A stretch of DNA of 64,000 bases from an uncultured Pelagibacteraceae bacterium (GCA_902582845.1 CACHTQ010000001.1:125059-189058), one strand, 5' to 3'. Positions 28,136 through 37,499 are shown, numbered from the stretch's first letter. Numbers and translations are program-made. Notes: generated from the sequence alone by a model not told the origin.

Positions 28136-29139
28136 TATGAATTAGCCTGAATTGCTTTCTCATTATTCTGAACAATAGTCATAATATGTTTTGCTTTTTG
28201 AAAATCAGAGTCTCTTGCCATCATGTTATCACTTAAATATCTTTTCCATTCTTTTGAACCAACTTGTCCATGATATAAACCTACTGTATGTCTCATGATA
28301 TGATTAATTTTTGTTCCTAATTTTACTTCTCTATCAGCATACTCTAAAAGTTTTTCTACAACTTGTTCCCTTGTAGGACTACTCTTTGTCTTGAATATTT
28401 CTTTTTCAATTTCAATTAAGGAATATGGATTTTGATAGATTGATCTTCCTATCATTACACCATCACAATACTTTAAATGATTATTTATTTCCTCAATTTT
28501 TGTTATCCCTCCATTTATAATTATTTCTAAATTAGGATTTTCTTTTTTAATATTATAAACCATTTTATAATTTAGTTTTGGAATGTTTAAATTTTGTTTG
28601 GGAGATAAACCTGTCAAGATTGCTTTCCTTGCATGCAATATAAATGTTTTTGAACCAGCATCTCTCATCTTATGAATAAAATTATTTAAATAATCGAACT
28701 CTTCTGTATCATCGAAACCAATTCTTGTCTTAGCTGTAATAGGAATTCTACATGCATTTACCATTGAATTAATACATTCAGCAACCAAATCAGGCTCTTT
28801 AATTAGACATGCACCAAATTTATTTTTTTGAACTTTTTTACTAGGACAACCAAGATTAATATTAACTTCATCATAACCCATATCCTCTGCAATTTTAGCT
28901 ACTTCTGCTAACTCTTCTTTATTAGAACCACCAACTTGTAGAGCTAATGGTTTTTCCTCAGGGCTAAAAGATAAAATTTTTTTTCTGTCACCATGAATTG
29001 CAGATTTTGTTGCAACCATCTCAGTATAGAGCATTACATTTTTGCTCATCAATCTTAAAAAGAAACGATCATGCCTATCAGTACAATCCATCATTGGGGC
29101 AACTGATATTTTTCTGTTTATTTCTTTTTTAAAATCCAA
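28135..29139 (-). CDS. tRNA-dihydrouridine synthase (DusA type)
   Basis: A 334-residue flavoenzyme that reduces uridines in tRNA D-loops. The FMN/active-site segments are SVAPMMDCTDRHDRFF at the N-terminus and NLGCPSKKVQKNKFGACL around residue 95, with the catalytic Cys in GACL region and the later INGGIT loop. The TDRH start segment is the DusA variant. The first codon is TTG, overlapping the dctM end by 11 bases; the conserved SVAPMMD begins only 11 residues later, so no internal ATG is suitable. Confidence 0.88.
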   Translation of the reverse strand: MDFKKEINRKISVAPMMDCTDRHDRFFLRLMSKNVMLYTEMVATKSAIHGDRKKILSFSPEEKPLALQVGGSNKEELAEVAKIAEDMGYDEVNINLGCPSKKVQKNKFGACLIKEPDLVAECINSMVNACRIPITAKTRIGFDDTEEFDYLNNFIHKMRDAGSKTFILHARKAILTGLSPKQNLNIPKLNYKMVYNIKKENPNLEIIINGGITKIEEINNHLKYCDGVMIGRSIYQNPYSLIEIEKEIFKTKSSPTREQVVEKLLEYADREVKLGTKINHIMRHTVGLYHGQVGSKEWKRYLSDNMMARDSDFQKAKHIMTIVQNNEKAIQANS

Positions 29140-30460
29140 GGTCTTTACCCATTATTTTATCAGGTAACCAAGTAACAATCTCAGGAAAAATACATAAAAT
29201 TACTATAGCTAAAGCCATAATTATCATAAACGGTATAGATCCTTTTAAAATTTCTGACAAACTAACGTCTGGGGTAATTCCTTTTATAATATAAAGATTT
29301 AATCCAACTGGTGGTGTAATTAAGCCAATCTCCATATTGATTGTAAATACTATTGCAAACCAATATGGGTCAAAACCCAAAGTAGTGATAACTGGCAATA
29401 ATATTGCTGAAGTCATTACAATAACTGCAACTGGCGGTAAAAAGAAACCAGCTATTAAAAGAAATATGTTTATTAGAATGAACACAACCCATTTGTTAGA
29501 GCTTAATTCAACCATGCTCTGTGCTAATGACTGAGTTACATATAATTGTGAAAGAGTGAACGCAAAAAGATATGAGGCAGCAATAATGAACATTATCATT
29601 ACACTTTCTTTCATAGAAACTTTAACAATGTTCCAAATCTTCTTTGGCTGATAAATTTTATAAACAACAGCTATTAATACAAAAACTAAGAATGCACCTA
29701 CTCCAGATGCCTCAGATGGTGTTGCAACTCCTCCATAAAGTACATAAAGAACTCCTGCTATTATCGCTAAGAAAGGAAGAATTCTTGGTAAAACTTCAAG
29801 TTTTTCTTTTAGAGTTGGTCTTACTCTATTTCTTAGAGCTTTTGCTGCATCTTTATCAATAAAATAACTGTGTATTAGAGCCCATATCGCAAACATACCT
29901 GCCAACATAAAACCTGGTACAAGACCACACAAAAATAATCTTCCAATAGATGTGCCCGTTGCGATTCCGTAAACTATCAAAACAATACTAGGTGGAATTA
30001 AAACTCCTAAAGTTCCACCTGCTGCTATAGTTCCTGTTGCGATTTGATCGGAGTAACCTCTTTTTCTCATTTCAGGTATTCCCATTGTTCCAATCGCAGC
30101 ACAAGTTGCAGGACTTGATCCACTTAAGGCTGCAAAAATTGAACAAGCACCAATATTTGAAATTACCAATCCACCTGGTACTCTCCAAAGCCATCTATCT
30201 AATCCAGTATACAAATCTTTTCCAGCAGGAGAATTAGCAACAGCCATTCCCATTAAAATAAACATCGGTATAGAAAGTAAAACAAATGAATTTAATCCTG
30301 CAAAAAATGTTTCAGCAAAGACATCAAGCATTTGAAAACCTTCAAAGGTAACCAAAAGAGCTATCGAAACAAAACTCAAACCAAATGCAATTGGTATTCC
30401 AGAAAAAAGTACTAATAAAGTAAAAACTGCAACAATTAATGCTATAATCAGTGGATCCAT
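29129..30460 (-). CDS. TRAP transporter large permease (DctM family)
   Basis: A 443-residue membrane protein with about 12-13 hydrophobic segments and the DctM pattern: GIPIAFGLSF near the start, the SGSSPATCAAIGTMGIPEM loop (about residue 114) and GGTLGVLIPPSI. It forms the sodium-driven channel of a TRAP uptake system with DctQ and DctP. It abuts dctQ upstream. The substrate is unknown; neighbouring CoA transferase genes hint at an organic acid, which is inference. Confidence 0.93.
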   Translation of the reverse strand: MDPLIIALIVAVFTLLVLFSGIPIAFGLSFVSIALLVTFEGFQMLDVFAETFFAGLNSFVLLSIPMFILMGMAVANSPAGKDLYTGLDRWLWRVPGGLVISNIGACSIFAALSGSSPATCAAIGTMGIPEMRKRGYSDQIATGTIAAGGTLGVLIPPSIVLIVYGIATGTSIGRLFLCGLVPGFMLAGMFAIWALIHSYFIDKDAAKALRNRVRPTLKEKLEVLPRILPFLAIIAGVLYVLYGGVATPSEASGVGAFLVFVLIAVVYKIYQPKKIWNIVKVSMKESVMIMFIIAASYLFAFTLSQLYVTQSLAQSMVELSSNKWVVFILINIFLLIAGFFLPPVAVIVMTSAILLPVITTLGFDPYWFAIVFTINMEIGLITPPVGLNLYIIKGITPDVSLSEILKGSIPFMIIMALAIVILCIFPEIVTWLPDKIMGKDLGF

Positions 30461-30955
30461 TTATTTAAAATCCTTTTCATCAATTAATTTTATAATTTCT
30501 GCGATATACTGTAATATCATCAATAAAGCCCCTAACATCATTGATGAATATGGTATCCATAGTGGTGGATCCCACACAGTTCCTGTTGAATAATTTTTGG
30601 TAAATGCTTCCTCGAACATTAAGAATCCAAAATAAAATAAAATTAGGAAAAATAATAAACTGATAGAAGATGTAAAAATTTTTAACCTAATTATATTTTT
30701 TTTGGATAAAAAATCGTAAATCCATTCCATGCTTACATGAGCTTTTTCACTTAGAACGTATACACTTCCTATAAAAGTTGAAGCGACTAATAGCATAGTT
30801 ACAAGTTCTGTTTGCCATGTAATTGCTCTTTGAAAAAAATATCTTTCAAAAACAAGTTCAACGATTACTAAGATTGATAAGAGTAATGCTAATACAGCGA
30901 AAGCACCGCATGCTTTAGCAATTAGATCACAAAATTGAAGATACTTTTTTTTCAT
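30461..30955 (-). CDS. TRAP transporter small permease (DctQ family)
   Basis: A 164-residue membrane protein with four hydrophobic segments, typical of DctQ, including the WQTELVTMLLVASTFIGS region with its charged Trp-Gln-x-Glu motif near residue 43. It links DctM with the periplasmic binding protein. The start codon follows a hairpin plus T-tract directly, with no usual ribosome site; the binding-protein gene lies 51 bases upstream. Confidence 0.88.
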   Translation of the reverse strand: MKKKYLQFCDLIAKACGAFAVLALLLSILVIVELVFERYFFQRAITWQTELVTMLLVASTFIGSVYVLSEKAHVSMEWIYDFLSKKNIIRLKIFTSSISLLFFLILFYFGFLMFEEAFTKNYSTGTVWDPPLWIPYSSMMLGALLMILQYIAEIIKLIDEKDFK

Positions 30956-30961
30956 AAAAAA

Positions 30962-30992
30962 AACCCCTATTTAATAAGAATAAATAGGGGTT
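30962..30992 (-). terminator. 12-bp hairpin with T-tract between dctP and dctQ
   Basis: On the minus strand AACCCCTATTTA pairs perfectly with TAAATAGGGGTT around a seven-base loop, followed by a run of T residues that touches the dctQ ATG. It is likely a partial terminator or mRNA-protecting hairpin, giving more binding protein than permease from one transcript. Coordinates may be off by one base because of the homopolymer runs. Confidence 0.75.
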
Positions 30993-31006
30993 CTTTATAT
31001 ATTATT

Positions 31007-32017
31007 TTATTTAACTGCTAAAGCCATTTCCATTAGCTTATCGCCACCTGGAACTTTATCAGCAAATGCCTTATGAGAAGATTTTTTCGCAATCTCTACC
31101 CATGCAGCATGGTCTTTTGCATCCATGTATACTAATTTAACACCTGCAGCTTTATAAGCATCTTCAAACTTTTTATCTAAGTTTTCTACTTGAGCTGTCA
31201 TGTATTTTTCAGCAACTTTTCCAGCCTTCATTAAAGCTTTTTGCTGCTTAGAATTTAAGGCATCAAAAGACTTTTTAGACATTAAAATTGGCTCATACAT
31301 AAACCATAGACCAAATTTTCCTGGAGGAGTTGCGCATGAAACTTGTTCATAAATTTTGTAGCTTACAAAACTTCCTGAACTTGTGTTAGCACCTGTTAAT
31401 ACACCAGTTTGTAAACCTGTGTAAATTTCAGATGAAGGCATACTTTGTATACCAGCTCCAGCTGCTTCTAACATTTGGTTAAATGCTTTTCCAGCAGCTC
31501 TCATAACTTGACCTTTTGCATCGCTAGGATTTTTAATACATTTTGTTTTTGAAGCAAAACCACCACCTAACCAAGCATCAGATAAAACTACAACACCAGC
31601 ATCATTAATAATTTTTTTAATTTCAGTCATCATTGGACCTTTATTAAATCTTAATGCGTGGTCATGATTTTTTACTGTTCCAGGCATTAAAGTTGCATCA
31701 AATTCTGGATGGAATTTAGAAGCATATGCTAATGGAAAAGCAGAAATATCTAATTGACCAGTTGTCATTGGTTTCCACTGTTCTTTTGGTTTGTATAATG
31801 ATTTAGCTGGGTAAATTCTAATATCTACTCCAACGTTCGCTTTTTTAACCTCGTCAGCAATGATTTGAACCATTTCATGACGTGGGTCATATGATCCATC
31901 AGCTCTTGGTGTACCAGGCCATTGGTGACTTGCTTTCAGCGTAACTGCATAAGCAGAACCAATAGTAGTAAAAACAAAAACTAATGAAGTTAAATATAAA
32001 GATATCTTTTTTAACAT
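31007..32017 (-). CDS. TRAP transporter periplasmic substrate-binding protein (DctP family)
   Basis: A 336-residue exported protein with a signal peptide (basic KK, hydrophobic core, cleavage probably after SAYA near residue 24). The mature part has the DctP fold pattern: ASHQWPG, EVKKANVGVDIRIYPAKSL, MTTGQLDISAFP, and the conserved Arg segment GQVMRAAGKAF near residue 165 that grips a carboxylate. A GAGGG ribosome site lies about seven bases before the ATG. A hairpin separates it from the permease genes. The ligand is probably a carboxylate, but not identifiable. Confidence 0.92.
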   Translation of the reverse strand: MLKKISLYLTSLVFVFTTIGSAYAVTLKASHQWPGTPRADGSYDPRHEMVQIIADEVKKANVGVDIRIYPAKSLYKPKEQWKPMTTGQLDISAFPLAYASKFHPEFDATLMPGTVKNHDHALRFNKGPMMTEIKKIINDAGVVVLSDAWLGGGFASKTKCIKNPSDAKGQVMRAAGKAFNQMLEAAGAGIQSMPSSEIYTGLQTGVLTGANTSSGSFVSYKIYEQVSCATPPGKFGLWFMYEPILMSKKSFDALNSKQQKALMKAGKVAEKYMTAQVENLDKKFEDAYKAAGVKLVYMDAKDHAAWVEIAKKSSHKAFADKVPGGDKLMEMALAVK

Positions 32018-32112
32018 TATTTTTTCCCTCTATTGTTATTTTTAATAATTGAATTAAAGTGAACTTATTAATAAGAGTCAAGTCGACAAAAACTCATGAT
32101 ATATATAATTAT

Positions 32113-33255
32113 ATGGATGGACCTTTAAAAAACCTACTAGTAGTTGATTTAACAAGGGTATTAGTGGGTCCTTACTGTACTATGATATTATCAGATCTTG
32201 GTGCAAGAGTAATTAAAATTGAGGCACCAGAAATAGGAGATGACTCAAGAAAATTTGGACCATTCATAAAAGATTACTCAGCTTATTTTATGTCTTTGAA
32301 TAGAGGTAAAGAGAGTATTGCTCTGAATTTAAAGAACACTGATGATAAAAAAATTTTTGATAAAATTTTATCTAAAGCAGATATTTTAGTTGAAAATTTT
32401 AAACCAGGTACTTTGGAAAAATGGGGTTACGGTTGGAATGATATAAATAAAAAATATCCTAAATTAATTTATGCATCTGCTTCTGGATTTGGTCAAACCG
32501 GTCCTCTTAAAGAATTGCCTGCTTACGATATGGTTGTGCAAGGCATGGGTGGATTAATGAGTGTAACTGGACAACCTAATTCTGAACCAACTAGAGTTGG
32601 GACATCAATTGGTGACATCACAGCTGGTTTGTTTACAGCAATTGGAATTAATGCAGCTCTTTATGATAGACAAAAAACAGGTAAGGGAATGTACATAGAT
32701 GTTTCGATGCTAGATTGTCAAATAGCAATTTTAGAAAATGCTATAGCTCGTTACTTAGCAAAAAATGAAATTCCAAAACCAATGGGTTCACGTCATCCAT
32801 CAATTGCGCCTTTCGAAGCTTTTAAAACAAAAGATAGTTACATTATTATTGCTGCTGGAAACGATAGATTATTCGAAAAACTTTGTGAACTTTTAGCAAT
32901 GCCTGAAATGAGCAAAGATCCAAAATTTTCTGACAATTCATCTAGATCTAAAAATATGGATGAACTTAAAAATATACTTGAGAAAAAATTAGTTTCTAGG
33001 TCCACTAGTGAATGGGTTAAAGATATGGAAAAAGAAAAAATTCCATGTGGTCCAATATTTAATATTAAAGAAGCAGTGGAAAATCCTCAAGTAGATGCAA
33101 GAAACATGATTGTTAAAGCATTTCATAAAGAAATTGGAGATTTTAAATTAGCAGGTAATCCAATTAAAATGTCTACTTATAAAGATGAAAAAACTAGGGG
33201 TGATATCCCTGATTTAGACGAACATAGGGAAAAAATTTTAAAAGAATTTACTTAA
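32113..33255 (+). CDS. family III CoA transferase (CaiB/BaiF type)
   Basis: A 380-residue CoA transferase. The opening [19 protein letters not shown], the [13 protein letters not shown] motif and [20 protein letters not shown] are typical; the catalytic Asp is expected near residue 165-175 in [12 protein letters not shown]. The ATG at 32113 was chosen over 32059 because homology starts there and a TATAAT lies just upstream. It is divergent from the TRAP binding-protein gene, so it may activate the imported acid. Its stop shares a TTAA with the rpoZ stop. Confidence 0.88.
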   Translation: MDGPLKNLLVVDLTRVLVGPYCTMILSDLGARVIKIEAPEIGDDSRKFGPFIKDYSAYFMSLNRGKESIALNLKNTDDKKIFDKILSKADILVENFKPGTLEKWGYGWNDINKKYPKLIYASASGFGQTGPLKELPAYDMVVQGMGGLMSVTGQPNSEPTRVGTSIGDITAGLFTAIGINAALYDRQKTGKGMYIDVSMLDCQIAILENAIARYLAKNEIPKPMGSRHPSIAPFEAFKTKDSYIIIAAGNDRLFEKLCELLAMPEMSKDPKFSDNSSRSKNMDELKNILEKKLVSRSTSEWVKDMEKEKIPCGPIFNIKEAVENPQVDARNMIVKAFHKEIGDFKLAGNPIKMSTYKDEKTRGDIPDLDEHREKILKEFT

Positions 33256-33785
33256 TTATTCTCAGCTTCGGTTGAAGTATCTTGATCAGTAGCTTGATTT
33301 TCTGTTTCAGTCACCTCATCTAACGAAACATCACCTTGCTCATCACCTGTCTCATCAGTTGCAGCTGTATCAATATCTGGTTTAGCAGTTTGAGATAGTT
33401 CTGCTAAATCTTCATTAGAAACTTGAATTTTCTCTGGAGTTTTTCTTGCTCTCTTAGATGGTAAAATAGGTGTACCACTCTTTGAAATTTCACCTTTATA
33501 TAGACTTTCAAAATCATCACCAACATCTTCATCATCTTCAGCACCATCATCAACTTGCTCTACATGTTTTCTTAATTTGTAAACTGCACTTTCAGTAAGT
33601 TCATTTACTTTAATATTTTCTTCTGCAATTTCTCTAAGAGCAATAACTGTATTTTTATCGTTATCTCTATCTAAAGTTGGTTCTATTCCAGTGTTAAGTT
33701 GAGTTGCTCTTTCTTTAGCAACTAACACTAATTCATAAGGACTTTCTACTTTATCGATGCAATCTTCTACTGTTACTCTAGCCAT
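33252..33785 (-). CDS. rpoZ: RNA polymerase omega subunit with long acidic tail
   Basis: A 177-residue protein whose first 65-70 residues match omega: [28 protein letters not shown] and [12 protein letters not shown]. Omega helps assemble beta-prime into RNA polymerase. The remaining hundred or so residues are low-complexity and acidic ([17 protein letters not shown] and a Thr/Glu/Asp-rich end), much longer than the roughly 90-residue E. coli protein or typical alphaproteobacterial forms. The tail's role is unknown. Confidence 0.9.
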   Translation of the reverse strand: MARVTVEDCIDKVESPYELVLVAKERATQLNTGIEPTLDRDNDKNTVIALREIAEENIKVNELTESAVYKLRKHVEQVDDGAEDDEDVGDDFESLYKGEISKSGTPILPSKRARKTPEKIQVSNEDLAELSQTAKPDIDTAATDETGDEQGDVSLDEVTETENQATDQDTSTEAENN

Positions 33786-33828
33786 GCGGAGTATCTATAC
33801 AGTGAACTTTAAAAAATCAAGGAGAATT

Positions 33829-35034
33829 TTATAAATACATGGGATTTAGCTTTTTTCTGACAAAAAATAGTAAAACTGCAGCTAAAGCAATATAGATAAA
33901 TGATACTTGAGCAACCTGTTCTATTGAAAATCCTATATCAATTAAAAGACCAAATAATGCAGTGCCAAAAGCGGTTGAAAAAACCATTAACGCTGTAGTT
34001 AGGGCTTTTATAGAGCCAATGTGTCTTACACCATAAATTTCTGCCCACGTTGAAGAACCTAATACGTTTGCAAGTCCATTTGATATACCAATTAAGCCTA
34101 AAAATAAGAAAGCTGAAAATGAAATATCAAAATACATTAAAACTATTGTTGAAATTAACAACGGAATATTCATAAAAATAAGTAATTTTCTGCTAGTAAA
34201 TTTATCGATCAAAAAACCTGCAACTAATAAAGTTATTACTGACAAAACAGAATAAACCATAAAAGACTGGGCAATTACATAAGTCCCCCACCCTTTAGAT
34301 TCTGTAATAAAAGATTGGTAAACAAATACACCTGTTGCAATCCATGGCATCGCTAACATATTCAAACAAACAATATAAAATCTATAATCTTTAAGCACTT
34401 CAATTCGTTTCCACTGTTTTATATTTTCATTAGACTTATTTTGATTTGTTTCTTCTCTAGACTCAAAGTTTAAATTCCTTACCAAGATAAAAGAAGTAAT
34501 TGGAAGAAATATTAAAACTAATATTGAAATATTTATCCATAAATTTTGCCAAGAAGTAACAGAAAGTAAATATACAATTAAAACAGGTAATATAAATTCA
34601 GCAGTAGAGAGACCAAACCAGCTTGTGCTTAAAGCCTTTCCTCTAGATTTTGTAAAATATCTTGAAATTGTCGTTGTTGCAGTATGAGACATCATACCCT
34701 GACCTGAAAATCTCATTAAAAAAATTGCAATAAATAAAAAAGTTATTGATGAAATTTTTGAGAAGAAAAAACATGAAAAAGATAAAAGTATTGTAACAAA
34801 AAATGCAAATTTAAATATATTGATGTCATCTATTTTTTTTCCAACCCAAATTAACAAAAAACTGCTAAGCAAAGTAGCGGATGCATAGATTGTTCCAAAT
34901 TGTCCCTGGGTGATAGATAATGCATCTCGTATACTGGAATTAAAAAGACCAAGAAAAAAACTCTGTCCAAAACTAGAAAAAAATGTAAATATGAAACCAA
35001 ATATAATTACTTTTAAACTTAAACTTTTAAACAT
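33829..35034 (-). CDS. major facilitator superfamily transporter
   Basis: A 401-residue protein with about 12 hydrophobic segments and a polar central loop near residues 190-215 (ESREETNQNKSNEN). The first half has an FSSFGQSFFLGLF segment and the loop IDKFTSRKLL in the second half resembles the MFS A-type motif. The pattern is close to oxalate/monocarboxylate-type MFS carriers, but the substrate is not clear. Only 12 bases separate its start from the divergent dehydrogenase gene, so promoters must lie inside the opposite coding region. Confidence 0.82.
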   Translation of the reverse strand: MFKSLSLKVIIFGFIFTFFSSFGQSFFLGLFNSSIRDALSITQGQFGTIYASATLLSSFLLIWVGKKIDDINIFKFAFFVTILLSFSCFFFSKISSITFLFIAIFLMRFSGQGMMSHTATTTISRYFTKSRGKALSTSWFGLSTAEFILPVLIVYLLSVTSWQNLWINISILVLIFLPITSFILVRNLNFESREETNQNKSNENIKQWKRIEVLKDYRFYIVCLNMLAMPWIATGVFVYQSFITESKGWGTYVIAQSFMVYSVLSVITLLVAGFLIDKFTSRKLLIFMNIPLLISTIVLMYFDISFSAFLFLGLIGISNGLANVLGSSTWAEIYGVRHIGSIKALTTALMVFSTAFGTALFGLLIDIGFSIEQVAQVSFIYIALAAVLLFFVRKKLNPMYL

Positions 35035-35046
35035 ATTAAAAAAATT

Positions 35047-35916
35047 ATGAGCTGTAATGTTGCTTTCATAGGTCTTGGTGTCATGGGTTATCCAATGGCT
35101 GGTTATATATCAAAAGGTGGACACAATGTAACTGTTTTTAACAGAACAAAATCCAAAGCTGAAAAATGGATTAAAGAATACAAAGGTAATATAGCTGATA
35201 CTCCAGCTGAAGCTGCAAAAGACGCAGAATACATTTTTACATGTGTTGGAAATGATAATGATTTAAGAGAAGTAACCTTTGGAGACAACGGTGCATTTAA
35301 AACAATCAAAAAAGGAGCTGTTTATATTGATAACACAACTGCTTCTGCAACAATTGCAAGAGAGATACATGCTTATGCAAAAAAAAATGGATTTGGTGCA
35401 TTAGATGCTCCTGTATCAGGAGGACAAGCTGGTGCAGAAAATGGAGCACTAACAGTTATGATCGGTGGTGATCAAGCAGACTTTGATAAAGCAAAAGATA
35501 AGATTGATTGTTACAGTAAAAAAATGAAATTACTTGGTGGTCCTGGCAATGGACAACTAGCTAAAATGGTTAATCAAATTTGTATTGCAGGTTTAGTTCA
35601 AGGCCTATCTGAAGCTATTAATTTTGGAATGAAGGCTGGATTGAACATGGAAGATGTTATTGAAGTTATTTCAAAAGGTGCTGCACAATCTTGGCAAATG
35701 GAAAATAGATATAAAACAATGATTGATGACAAATTTGATTTTGGTTTTGCAGTGGATTGGATGAGAAAAGATTTAAAGATTGCAATGGATGAAGCTAAAA
35801 ATAATGGCTCATTATTACCTGTCACTGAACTCGTTGATAAATATTATGGTGAAGTGCAAGGCATGGGTGGTAATCGTTGGGATACTTCAAGCTTAATAAA
35901 AAGATTTAGAAAGTAA
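35047..35916 (+). CDS. beta-hydroxyacid dehydrogenase (3-hydroxyisobutyrate dehydrogenase family)
   Basis: A 289-residue NAD(P)-dependent dehydrogenase. The Rossmann loop is FIGLGVMGYPMAG (residues 7-19), the substrate loop DAPVSGGQAGAENGALTVMIGG (about 120-140; quoted in part) and the catalytic Lys is in GQLAKMVNQI near 172. Family members reduce tartronate semialdehyde, succinic semialdehyde or oxidise 3-hydroxyisobutyrate; sequence alone does not decide. It is followed three bases later by a flavin-binding-fold gene. Confidence 0.85.
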   Translation: MSCNVAFIGLGVMGYPMAGYISKGGHNVTVFNRTKSKAEKWIKEYKGNIADTPAEAAKDAEYIFTCVGNDNDLREVTFGDNGAFKTIKKGAVYIDNTTASATIAREIHAYAKKNGFGALDAPVSGGQAGAENGALTVMIGGDQADFDKAKDKIDCYSKKMKLLGGPGNGQLAKMVNQICIAGLVQGLSEAINFGMKAGLNMEDVIEVISKGAAQSWQMENRYKTMIDDKFDFGFAVDWMRKDLKIAMDEAKNNGSLLPVTELVDKYYGEVQGMGGNRWDTSSLIKRFRK

Positions 35917-35919
35917 AGT

Positions 35920-36519
35920 ATGCAGCCAGCATACTATGAAGATTTTACAGAAATTCAAAATAAGTATTGGTCTATGTTAGATGATGCTGTCACTAACAGA
36001 GGTTCACCATTTAGAATTCCAGTTTTCATATGTGCTCACCAAGATGAGGTCGATGGTAGAATTGTTGTTTTGCGTAAATCAGATAGAGAAAATGATTTAT
36101 TACAATTTCATACTGATTTAAGATCTCCAAAGGTGAACATTTTAAAAAAAAATAAGAACGCCTCTTTAGTTTTCTACGATAAAGAAGAAAAGATACAACT
36201 AAGAGTAAAAGTAGAATGTGAAGTTAATAATCAAAATTCTACAACTGAAGAATCTTGGAAAAAAACTCAACATATAAGCAGACGTTGTTATTTAACTGAT
36301 AGTCCCCCAGGAACTGCATCAGAAAAACCAACTTCTGGCATGATATCTAAATTGGAAGATTTTGATTACACAATGGAACAAAGTGAAGATGGTTATAAAA
36401 ATTTTACTGTAATTAAATGCAAAATAAAATCTATAGAATGGCTATTTCTTGCTGCTAAAGGTCATCGAAGAGCTAAGTTTGATTTAGAAACAAACAAAAG
36501 TGAATGGTTAGTTCCTTAA
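35920..36519 (+). CDS. pyridoxamine 5'-phosphate oxidase-like FMN-binding protein
   Basis: A 199-residue protein of the split-barrel FMN-binding fold. The pattern GRIVVLRKSDRENDLLQFHTD (first part quoted), SPKVNILKKNKNASLVFYD and LRVKVECEV follows the PdxH-like N-terminal barrel. The C-terminal RRAKFDLE resembles the R-x-x-R-x-x-F end of the family. It may act on a flavin- or heme-linked substrate rather than pyridoxamine phosphate. It likely shares a transcript with the upstream dehydrogenase. Confidence 0.75.
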   Translation: MQPAYYEDFTEIQNKYWSMLDDAVTNRGSPFRIPVFICAHQDEVDGRIVVLRKSDRENDLLQFHTDLRSPKVNILKKNKNASLVFYDKEEKIQLRVKVECEVNNQNSTTEESWKKTQHISRRCYLTDSPPGTASEKPTSGMISKLEDFDYTMEQSEDGYKNFTVIKCKIKSIEWLFLAAKGHRRAKFDLETNKSEWLVP

Positions 36520-36520
36520 A

Positions 36521-36961
36521 TTATTTTTCAATAGCTGCTAATTTTTTCTTTAATTTAACCGGTAAATTTGCAAACCACTCTTTCTCTTTGCCAGAGTCTG
36601 GTAAGACAGCCCCATATTCAATCATTTGAGATGGGGGAAGATCATTAATATAAACCCATACTTGAGTTTCATCTAATTTGGAATTTTTTACTAATACATG
36701 TTTTAAATCTGAAATTAATTTGTCTTTGACCTCTTTTGATCGACCTGCTCTAATTTGGCCAAGTAAAAATAAAGATGGCTCTTTTACTTTTTTTCCACCC
36801 ATAAAATGATTATTTTTTTTTGTTTTATTAAATATTACTTGAGCAAAATAAGTATTTGCACCAGTTACTACATTATGAACTTTAGTAATTCCTTCGGCTA
36901 ATTTTTTTTGTTGTTTGGAGGAAATATTAAAGTTTGAGTTTGTTACTGTATAAGTTGGCAT
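36521..36961 (-). CDS. cis-CaaD/Cg10062-like tautomerase superfamily protein
   Basis: A 146-residue protein beginning Met-Pro, so Pro1 becomes the catalytic base after Met removal. Counting from that proline, His28, Arg70, Arg73, Tyr103 and Glu114 are all present, the same six residues and the same spacing reported for cis-3-chloroacrylic acid dehalogenase. The homologue Cg10062 also keeps these residues but is a poor dehalogenase, so activity on halogenated acids is not implied. Length (145 after processing) is close to cis-CaaD (149). It is five bases from the carbonic-anhydrase-like gene upstream on the same strand. Confidence 0.85.
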   Translation of the reverse strand: MPTYTVTNSNFNISSKQQKKLAEGITKVHNVVTGANTYFAQVIFNKTKKNNHFMGGKKVKEPSLFLLGQIRAGRSKEVKDKLISDLKHVLVKNSKLDETQVWVYINDLPPSQMIEYGAVLPDSGKEKEWFANLPVKLKKKLAAIEK

Positions 36962-36966
36962 TATAT

Positions 36967-37479
36967 TTAAAATATAGATTTAGAATATCTTTTCCAGTTA
37001 TCTTGATAATGTTTTGTGTTTTCAATAATTGCTTTTTTTTCGTCTTCAGTAATTTCTCTTACAACTTTTCCAGGTGAGCCAATCACTAAGGAGTTGTCTG
37101 GAATTTCTTTGTTCTCTGTGATTAATGCTTTCGCTCCTACAAGGCAATTTTTTCCAATCTTGGCATTATTTAAAATTACTGCTCCAATACCAATTAAACT
37201 ATTATCCCCTATCGTACAGCCATGAAGCATAACCATATGTCCAACGGTAACATTCATTCCAACTTTTAATGGATAACCTGGATCTGTATGTAAAACACTT
37301 CCATCTTGAATGTTGGAACCCTCACCAATGTGAATATTTTCTACATCGCCTCTTAAGGTTGCATTAAACCAAATACTAGAATTTTTTTCTAAGGTAACAT
37401 CACCTATTATAGTTGCATTAGGTGCTACCCAATTTTCGCCAGAGTTTTTTGGTTTTTTATCTTTTAAATCGTAAAACAT
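36967..37479 (-). CDS. gamma-carbonic anhydrase-like hexapeptide protein
   Basis: A 170-residue left-handed beta-helix protein. The metal-binding histidines of the gamma class are in SVLHTDPGYP and VGHMVMLHGC (an H-x4-H pair), with hexapeptide repeats from about residue 20 to 130. Such proteins (YrdA, PaaY type) may hydrate CO2 or split thioesters; activity varies among homologues. It is divergent from a thioredoxin-like gene by 20 bases. Confidence 0.85.
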   Translation of the reverse strand: MFYDLKDKKPKNSGENWVAPNATIIGDVTLEKNSSIWFNATLRGDVENIHIGEGSNIQDGSVLHTDPGYPLKVGMNVTVGHMVMLHGCTIGDNSLIGIGAVILNNAKIGKNCLVGAKALITENKEIPDNSLVIGSPGKVVREITEDEKKAIIENTKHYQDNWKRYSKSIF

Positions 37480-37499
37480 AATTTATATATTATTACATT

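Noticed and set aside
32064-32075. Perfect palindrome CTTATTAATAAG between dctP and the CoA transferase gene
   Set aside because: At this AT content a 12-base AT-rich palindrome is expected by chance; no second copy or regulator gene is adjacent.
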